From: VYDC01 sp034420495
GTDB lineage: Bacteria; Chloroflexota; Dehalococcoidia; UBA2979
Reading direction: 5' to 3'
DNA length: 5,007 nucleotides
Assembly (NCBI GenBank): GCA_034420495.1
Contig: DAOULG010000216.1
Span: 1 to 5,007 of the forward strand
Positions 1-5,007 of this stretch are shown piece by piece. The notes under the pieces are model-generated. The model was given only the letters and a program-made list of their open reading frames with translations. It did not search any database and was not told the origin of the DNA. Numbering within the stretch: position 1 is the stretch's first letter; every line of letters begins with the position of its first letter. The position numbers and the translations under genes are program-made.

Positions 1-2
1 CT

Positions 3-488
3 CTCCCCGACGCCGCCGCGCTGCGCGCGGCGGTCGCCGCCGTGGCGCCCGGCGCGCGCTACGCGCTGACGGTCGGCCGCGGGGCGAGCGAGACCGTCGT
101 GGTCGAACGCGACGCGGACGGGCCCGCGGCGTGGCGCTCGGAGCTCGTGGCCTCGCTCGCGCTCGGGCTCATGATGAGCGACCTGCCGGGCGCGGGTCTG
201 CCGCCCTCGCTGCTCGGCGAGCTGGTGCAGGAGACGCCGGAGGGGCTGCTCGTCTTCGCGGTCTTCCCGGGCTCGCCCGCCGACGCCGCGGGCCTGCGCG
301 CGGGCGACTACATGCTCGCGATCGATGGCCGGCCGCTCGCCACGCTCGATGACCTGGAGACGCTGATGTCGGGGTCATGGCGCCCGGGCGGCGAGATCAC
401 GATCGCGCTGCGCCGCGGCGGGGAGGAGCTGAGCGTGCGGATCGACGCCCCCGCCGCCGGCCCCGGCGGCGGGGCGGCGAACCGGTAG
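3..488 (+). CDS. C-terminal part of a tandem PDZ-domain protein (5' end outside window)
   Basis: The reading frame is open from the first complete codon at position 3, so the gene starts upstream; the internal GTG at 42 is not a credible start. 161 residues are visible. Residues 1-36 (LPDAAALRAAV, then PGARYALTVGRG) look like the last helix and strands of a first PDZ domain. After an Ala/Leu-rich linker, a complete second PDZ domain occupies about residues 81-149 (positions 243-449). It shows FPGSPADAAGLRAGDYMLAI, the IDGRPL turn, a DLETLM helix and a final RRGGEELSVRID strand pair. The protein ends in a Gly/Ala/Pro tail. PDZ domains bind peptide C-termini or exposed hydrophobic segments and, when paired, are common in HtrA/Deg-type envelope proteases. 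The catalytic part, if any, is not in the window, so the protease assignment is inference. The gene is convergent with the next one. Confidence 0.85.
   Translation, partial: LPDAAALRAAVAAVAPGARYALTVGRGASETVVVERDADGPAAWRSELVASLALGLMMSDLPGAGLPPSLLGELVQETPEGLLVFAVFPGSPADAAGLRAGDYMLAIDGRPLATLDDLETLMSGSWRPGGEITIALRRGGEELSVRIDAPAAGPGGGAANR
449..474 (+). terminator. GC-rich hairpin in the last codons of the PDZ gene
   Basis: CCCCGCCGCCGG is followed by CC and then its exact reverse complement, a 12-bp perfect inverted repeat. It lies in the Pro/Ala/Gly tail codons and ends 11 nt before the stop codon. No T-run follows on either strand, so it is not a canonical intrinsic terminator. It may help end transcription or protect the mRNA 3' end at this convergent junction. 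GGC/GCC codons for the low-complexity tail could create such a palindrome by chance. Confidence 0.3.
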
Positions 489-505
489 GCGCCCCCCTTA
501 CCTTC

Positions 506-521
506 TCGCCGCGGACGGCGA
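506..521. terminator. Small hairpin in the convergent junction
   Basis: TCGCCG, loop CGGA, CGGCGA form a 6-bp perfect stem in the 54-nt gap between two convergent genes. There is no T-tract on either side, so termination would have to rely on a non-canonical or Rho-assisted route. The position is apt but the structure is weak. Confidence 0.22.
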
Positions 522-542
522 TGCGCGCGGGGCGCGGCGCGG

Positions 543-1865
543 CTACTGGTAAATGATCACATCCGGCGGGCGGTCCAGCGCCTGCACCTCCTCCGGCGTC
601 ATCACGGGCAGGTCCTGGCTGAAGAAGAGCTTGAAGGCCGGCCGCTCGGAGGGAGGCGGAAGGGCGTAGAGCTCGTAGCCGCGCAGCTTCTCGCTGGGGC
701 GCCCGAAGCCATCCATGTCGATGGAGAGGTCGACGCCGTCGTGGTCCTCGACCGCGTCGCGGTCCCGGAGCATCCCGTCGACGAACTGGTGCACCATCAG
801 GATCTTGGACGGGAGCCCTCCCTCCCGGACAAGCGCCGCCAGGTAGCGCTGCACCTCGTTCACCTGCTCGGCGCCGATGGAGCCGATCGCGAGCCCCGGA
901 CGCACCCCCTCGGGCTCCGTCGCGAACTCCGGGTCCAGCGCGACGTGCACGAACGGCTCCCGCAGGAACTCCTCGAGGAGCCGCACCTCCTCGAGCGGAT
1001 CGCTCCAGCCGATCTGCGTGTCCAGGAAGAGGAGCATGTCGTGATCCCGCGCGGCCTCGACGTACTCGGCGACACGCTCGCGGGAGAGCCGGTTGAGCCA
1101 GGAGCCGTCCGCCGCGGGGTAGTTCTGGGCGACCCCCACGATCAGGTGGAAGGCGGGGATGACGCCGCGCGGGCCGTTGAGGCGGTCGTAGCGCTCAGCC
1201 CAGGCGGCGACGCGCGCGGCGACGTCGCCTGGGGGTCCGTCCCCCAGCGCGCCCATCACCGGGACCCCGGGGTGCCCGTAGAAGGAGACGATCTGGGCCT
1301 CCGCCCGGGCGAGCGTGACGGGGGAGGAGGAGAGCCAGCGGCCGGCCGCCACCGCGGCGGCGACGAAGCGCCGCTCGGGGAGGAGGCGCGCGCCCCAGGC
1401 GCCGTCCGCCGAGCGGATCTGCAGCGCGACCTCGACGCGCCCGGCGGGAAGCCGCCGCGCGGCGACGCGCAGCTCGCCCTCATCCAGCGTGACGGGCGTG
1501 GTGTGGAGCCAGCGGCCGGGCTCAGCCCCCGTGGGCAGGTAGCGCCGCTGCGGCAGGCGGCGCGCGCCCCAGGCGCCGTCCGCCGGGCGGACCTGCAGCG
1601 CGACCTCGACGCGCCCGTCGGGAAGCCGCTGCGCGGCGACGCGCGCGGCGGCAGGGGTCTCCTGCGCCGCCGCCGGGGCGGGACCCTGACCCGGCCCCGC
1701 GACGAGCGCCAGCAGTACCGCCATGACGGCTGCGCACGCGTGGACGCGGCGCGGCCCCCTCATCGCGCGCCGCGCGGGCGCCCGGCTCACGCCCCGGGGC
1801 CCGGATGGCGGCCGCCGCCGAGGAGGACGCCGTGGCGGCCCCGAGACCCGATCGGCTGCCCGCAT
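543..1865 (-). CDS. Exported two-module beta/alpha protein of unknown function
   Basis: The 440-residue product has an Arg/Pro-rich N-terminus, a signal peptide (Arg residues 36-40, hydrophobic core ACAAVMAVLLALVAG at 44-57, cleavage likely after APAAA near 67), two 53-residue modules (75-127 and 133-185), and a C-terminal domain from about 190. That domain alternates strands and helices like a TIM barrel: IPAFHLIVG, MLLFLDTQIGW, VHVALDPEF, KILMVHQF, VDLSIDMDGFG and FKLFFSQD. Strand-end polar residues H240, D282, D311, E313, H359, D383 and D385 could form an active site, as in glycosidase-like barrels. This is a fold guess; I know no defined function. Start: ATG at 1865 has GGGAG (1872-1876) with a 6-nt spacer and a candidate promoter just upstream. 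ATG at 1763 (residue 35) lacks a Shine-Dalgarno but begins exactly at a normal signal peptide, and the first 34 codons have more A/T third positions, so 1763 is a serious alternative. Divergent from the ABC operon. Confidence 0.85.
   Translation of the reverse strand: MRAADRVSGPPRRPPRRRPPSGPRGVSRAPARRAMRGPRRVHACAAVMAVLLALVAGPGQGPAPAAAQETPAAARVAAQRLPDGRVEVALQVRPADGAWGARRLPQRRYLPTGAEPGRWLHTTPVTLDEGELRVAARRLPAGRVEVALQIRSADGAWGARLLPERRFVAAAVAAGRWLSSSPVTLARAEAQIVSFYGHPGVPVMGALGDGPPGDVAARVAAWAERYDRLNGPRGVIPAFHLIVGVAQNYPAADGSWLNRLSRERVAEYVEAARDHDMLLFLDTQIGWSDPLEEVRLLEEFLREPFVHVALDPEFATEPEGVRPGLAIGSIGAEQVNEVQRYLAALVREGGLPSKILMVHQFVDGMLRDRDAVEDHDGVDLSIDMDGFGRPSEKLRGYELYALPPPSERPAFKLFFSQDLPVMTPEEVQALDRPPDVIIYQ
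1311..1469 (-). repeat. Module copy 2 in the exported protein (residues 133-185)
   Basis: Second 53-codon unit, RVAARRLPAGRVEVALQ, then WGARLLPERRF and GRWLSSSPVTL. It leads directly into the C-terminal beta/alpha domain. Conserved between the copies are the GRVEVALQ strand, ADGAWGAR, LP-RR and GRWL---PVTL; the segment before GRWL differs most. Confidence 0.85.
1485..1643 (-). repeat. Module copy 1 in the exported protein (residues 75-127)
   Basis: This 53-codon unit encodes R-VAAQRLPDGRVEVALQ, then WGARRLPQRRYLP and GRWLHTTPVTL. It is followed 58 codons downstream in frame by a second copy. The first 28 codons are almost identical in DNA to copy 2; the remainder has diverged. I have seen similar 'GR-E-ALQ...WG-RLLP-RRF-P...VGRWL-SSPLTV' units in secreted proteins of Chloroflexota and Actinobacteriota, but know no defined role; a small beta-rich, possibly surface- or ligand-binding, module is a guess. 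Confidence 0.85.
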
Positions 1866-1878
1866 CTCCGGCTCCCGG

Positions 1879-1899
1879 GCATGAAACCATGCACGTGCA
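1879..1899. promoter_or_regulatory. Overlapping palindromes, possible operator
   Basis: Two inverted repeats overlap here: GCATG-AAAC-CATGC (1879-1892) and the perfect 10-bp palindrome TGCACGTGCA (1890-1899). They cover the predicted start of transcription of the - strand gene and touch the candidate -10 box, which is where a repressor site would be effective. GTATCA also occurs twice on the + strand (1900-1905 and 1932-1937), 32 bp or about three helical turns apart. No regulator is encoded in the window. Confidence 0.35.
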
Positions 1900-1907
1900 G
1901 TATCACA
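1899..1907 (-). promoter_or_regulatory. Candidate extended -10 promoter for the exported-protein gene
   Basis: On the - strand TGTGATACT gives a TGn extension plus GATACT (4 of 6 to TATAAT). It lies in the AT-rich island (21 of 40 bases A/T at 1881-1920, against about a quarter in the surroundings). Transcription would start near 1892, leaving a leader of about 27 nt that contains the GGGAG at 1872-1876 before ATG 1865. A good -35 box is not evident: CTGACG at 1925-1930 is spaced about 20 nt away, which is too far. Promoter preferences of this organism are unknown. Confidence 0.4.
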
Positions 1908-1983
1908 TCAGCATTTCCGCGCGCCGTCAGGGTATCAGCCCCGCCCCGTCGGCGAGACCGGGCGCCCCCTCCGTCTCGGGAGC

Positions 1984-2013
1984 CGGACCCCGGGCGGGCG
2001 CCCGGGGGTTCCG
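1984..2013. promoter_or_regulatory. Strong GC hairpin upstream of the ABC operon
   Basis: CCCCGGGCG (1988-1996), GG, CGCCCGGGG (1999-2007) is a 9-bp perfect inverted repeat, extended by CGGA (1984-1987) pairing with TCCG (2010-2013) across a 2-nt bulge. As RNA the innermost pair would open. If the ABC operon is transcribed from the AT-rich island, this sits in its leader and could attenuate or stabilise the transcript; otherwise it may insulate the two divergent units. No T-run follows it. Confidence 0.3.
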
Positions 2014-2103
2014 CGCGCACCGGAGAGTCTCGTGCGGGTCGCCTCCGGCGCCGCCCCCCGGCACCCCGTCCGCTACTCTGGACGCGCGGACTGCGGGACG
2101 GCG

Positions 2104-3010
<907 letters not shown>

Positions 3011-3018
<8 letters not shown>

Positions 3019-3880
3019 TCCCGTGATCGTCCGCAAGACGCTGCGCGACCTGCGTTGGCAGGTGCTGGGCTGGGGCGCGGGCCTCGCTGGCCTCGCGGCG
3101 ATGCTCGTCCTGCTCTATCCAGCCATCGCGGAGCAGTTCGCGGGCGTCGAGATCGAGAACATCGGCTTCGGGGAGATCCAGGACTTCTCGGATCCGCGCG
3201 AGTTCTTCCAGGTCGAGTTCTTCACCTGGTCGCCGGTGCTGATGACCGTCTTCGCCGTCATCGTCGGCGGTCGGCTGCTCGCCGGCGAGGAGGGTGCGGG
3301 CACCCTCGAGCTGCTGCTGTCGCAGCCGCTCGCGCGGCGGACGCTCTTCCTCGGCAAGGTCGCCGGCGTCGGCGTCGCCTCGGCCGGGATCGTGGTGCTG
3401 GCCGGGCTCGGCTTCGCGGTCACCGCCCCGTGGGTCGATCTCCGGGGCGAGCTCACGCCGCTCGAGCTCGCCGTCGCGCCCCTCGCGCTCCTGCCCTTCA
3501 CCTGGTTCGCGGTGGCGGCGACGCTCCTCGCGGCGACGCTCACGCCGGGACGCGGACGGGCGGCCGCGCTGATGACGGGCGCGGCCTTCGTCGCCTACGC
3601 GCTCAACATCACCGCCGACCTGGTCCCCTCGCTGGAGTGGCTGCACTTCCTCACGCCGTACTACTACTCGGACGCCCAGCGCGTGCTCACCGGCGGGGTC
3701 GTGTGGTGGCACCAGGCCGCCCTGCTCGCGGCGGCGCTCGCCTCGGCCGCGCTCGCCCTCGCCGCTTTCGAGCGACGGGAGATCGGCGTCGGGCGTTCGC
3801 CCCTCGGGATGCTGCTCGGTCGCGGGCGCTCCCGTGGGGAAGCCTCCGGGGCACGGCAGGGGGACCCGGTCCCGCGGTGA
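3011..3880 (+). CDS. ABC-2 type transporter permease
   Basis: The 289-residue inner-membrane protein forms the channel partner of the ATPase just upstream. The GTG start at 3011 overlaps the ATPase stop by 8 nt, implying translational coupling; GTG at 3023 is a less likely alternative. About six membrane segments are visible: residues 18-38, 73-91, 117-139, 152-177, 185-203 and 233-253. Between the second and third lies EEGAGTLELLLSQPLARR (93-110), the cytoplasmic coupling-helix motif of ABC-2 permeases (NosY-like group). An extracytoplasmic loop of about 30 residues with acidic and aromatic residues (44-72) follows the first segment. The tail after 254 is basic and soluble. A single permease gene suggests a homodimeric channel with two ATPase subunits. 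The export substrate cannot be read from sequence. Transcription probably ends at the inverted repeat just downstream. Confidence 0.9.
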
Positions 3881-3891
3881 GGCCCGGCGCC

Positions 3892-3936
3892 CGGTCGCCC
3901 CGGACGCCGATCCCGTCACGAGCGGAAGGGCGACCG
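3892..3936. terminator. Inverted repeat in the convergent junction, candidate bidirectional terminator
   Basis: CGGTCGCCC (3892-3900) and GGGCGACCG (3928-3936) are a perfect 9-bp inverted repeat with a 27-nt loop. It fills the middle of the 84-nt gap between the convergent permease and membrane-protein genes. Only TT follows on the + strand and no T-tract on the - strand, so it is not a textbook intrinsic terminator; position and symmetry are the support. Confidence 0.4.
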
Positions 3937-3964
3937 TTCACCCCGCGAGCGGACCTGACCGCGC

Positions 3965-5007
3965 CTACGCCGCCTCCGCGAGCCCGGGGACCGCGAGCAC
4001 TGGGAGGAGCGCGGTGAGGAGCGCCGCCGCCGGGACGTCCACGACGAGCCGGCCGCCCGGCGCATCCTCCCGCCGCCACCACGCCGCGAGGCGGAGCCGG
4101 CGGCGGTCCCACCACTCGCGGTGGAGCAGGACGGTGAGCCCGACCCCGAGCAACAGGAAGCCGACCGCCGCGAGCATCACCCAGTAGGGGACGGCGGGGT
4201 CGACGCGCGTGACCCAGAGGAAGCGCAGCGCCACCCCCGAGAGCGTCACCACCGCGGAGACCCCGAGCCAGCGCGCGCCCAGCGCCATCGAGACGGCGAG
4301 GAGCGCCAGTCCCTCCAGCAGCAGCACCAGCCCCCAGCGGGCGCCTCCCGGATCGAAGCCCTGCTCGGCCTGCGGCAGCACCAGCAGCGCCGCGCCCGCG
4401 AGCTGCAGCAGCTCGTGCCAGCCGAGGTGGCTGGAGAGCGGCTCCGAGGAGCGCGCGAGGAGCCCGACGGCGGCGAGGTAGAGGGCGGCGGGCACGGTGT
4501 AGGCCTGCACGTTCCCGGGTCCCGTGGTCGCGATGGCGAGCTCGAGCGCGAGCATGAGCAGCGCCGACGACGGGAGCACCGCCCAGCGGATCCCGAGCCG
4601 CCGCCCCTCGTACGCCACGGCCGCGGCGAGGGGGAGGAGGGAGGCCGCCAGCATGCGGAACTCGACCAGGCTCGCCGCGCCGGCGCCGGTGCTCCCGAGG
4701 CGGAGGTCGAGCGCCACGAGCGCCGCGAGCGGGGCGAGCGCGAGCCCGGACCACGAGAGCCCCTGCACGGCGCGGGCCGCCGGGGAGGCCGGGGCCCGGC
4801 GCCAGGGGGTGAGCGCCAGGAACGCGGCGGCCCCCGCGAGCGAGTACCAGGCGGCGAGCGTCCAGAGCGGCCAGCCCCAGGCCGGCCACAGCGCCGCCGC
4901 GCTCGCGAGCACGACGGCCCAGGCGAGCAGCGCCGGCTCCCAGCGGCGCAGGCGGAACGACTCGAGGGCGATGAGCGGCGCGAGCAGCAGCACGCTCAGC
5001 ACCAGCA
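3965..5007 (-). CDS. C-terminal part of a polytopic membrane protein, SCO7613-like (5' end outside window)
   Basis: The frame stays open to the right edge, so the true start lies outside; the GTG at 5002 has CTG before it and need not be a start. At least 346 residues are visible, with about 11-12 hydrophobic segments separated by short Arg-rich loops; counted from GTG 5002 they are near 1-14, 22-39, 43-64, 86-100, 115-131, 139-157, 166-183, 195-211, 223-240, 247-263, 271-293 and 323-340. The stretch AYTVPAALYLAAVGLLAR, then LLVLPQ, a GARW loop, VTRVDPAVPYWVMLAAVGF and a basic end after the eleventh segment resembles the C-terminal domain of large membrane proteins annotated as SCO7613-like in Actinobacteriota and Chloroflexota. 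Their function is not known to me. No transporter or enzyme motif is visible. A twelfth hydrophobic stretch after the basic loop is present here. Convergent with the permease, so independently transcribed. Confidence 0.8.
   Translation of the reverse strand, partial: LVLSVLLLAPLIALESFRLRRWEPALLAWAVVLASAAALWPAWGWPLWTLAAWYSLAGAAAFLALTPWRRAPASPAARAVQGLSWSGLALAPLAALVALDLRLGSTGAGAASLVEFRMLAASLLPLAAAVAYEGRRLGIRWAVLPSSALLMLALELAIATTGPGNVQAYTVPAALYLAAVGLLARSSEPLSSHLGWHELLQLAGAALLVLPQAEQGFDPGGARWGLVLLLEGLALLAVSMALGARWLGVSAVVTLSGVALRFLWVTRVDPAVPYWVMLAAVGFLLLGVGLTVLLHREWWDRRRLRLAAWWRREDAPGGRLVVDVPAAALLTALLPVLAVPGLAEAA

Noticed and set aside
2074..2079. TACTCT as a -10 box for the ABC operon
   Set aside because: It matches only a loose TAnnnT pattern, has no -35 partner at 16-18 nt and no TG extension; too weak to list.
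2032..2103. An upstream GTG start for the ABC ATPase with a good GGAGAG
   Set aside because: It would add 24 residues with no counterpart in the family; the ATG at 2104 places the nucleotide-binding domain at the usual distance from the N-terminus.
3687..4889. A 400-codon open frame on the - strand overlapping the right-edge gene
   Set aside because: It is in another frame of the polytopic membrane protein and gives Arg/Pro/Gly/Ala-rich sequence without membrane segments or motifs.

Overview
The window is a very GC-rich bacterial segment (roughly three quarters G+C by eye, third codon positions almost all G or C) carrying four protein-coding genes and no RNA gene, insertion sequence or CRISPR array that I can see. 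The strong GC bias, the repeated 'GRVEVALQ-R...WG-R-LP-RR...GRWL-SSPVTL' module and the polytopic protein at the right edge resemble proteins I associate with Chloroflexota and deep-branching Actinobacteriota (Acidimicrobiia or Thermoleophilia type). That placement is inference, not a measured assignment.

Layout, left to right: (1) the 3' end of a + strand gene for a protein with tandem PDZ domains, cut by the left edge. (2) A 54-nt convergent junction; a 12-bp GC hairpin sits in the last codons of the PDZ gene and a smaller hairpin lies between the genes. (3) A - strand gene for an exported protein with two near-identical 53-residue modules followed by a beta/alpha domain of unknown function. 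(4) A divergent control region, about 1866-2103, with the only AT-rich island in the window, an extended -10 motif for the - strand gene, overlapping palindromes and a strong GC hairpin on the ABC side. (5) A two-gene + strand operon, ABC ATPase then ABC-2 permease, overlapping by 8 nt. (6) An 84-nt convergent junction with a 9-bp inverted repeat. (7) A - strand gene for a large multi-pass membrane protein, cut by the right edge.

Functionally, the ATPase and permease should form one ABC-2 exporter of unknown substrate. The divergent exported protein shares its control region with the exporter, so co-regulation is possible but unproven. Nothing links the two edge genes to the middle ones except adjacency; both are convergent with their neighbours and so are transcribed independently. 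I see no clear new defence or mobile system. The least explained item is the exported two-module beta/alpha protein.
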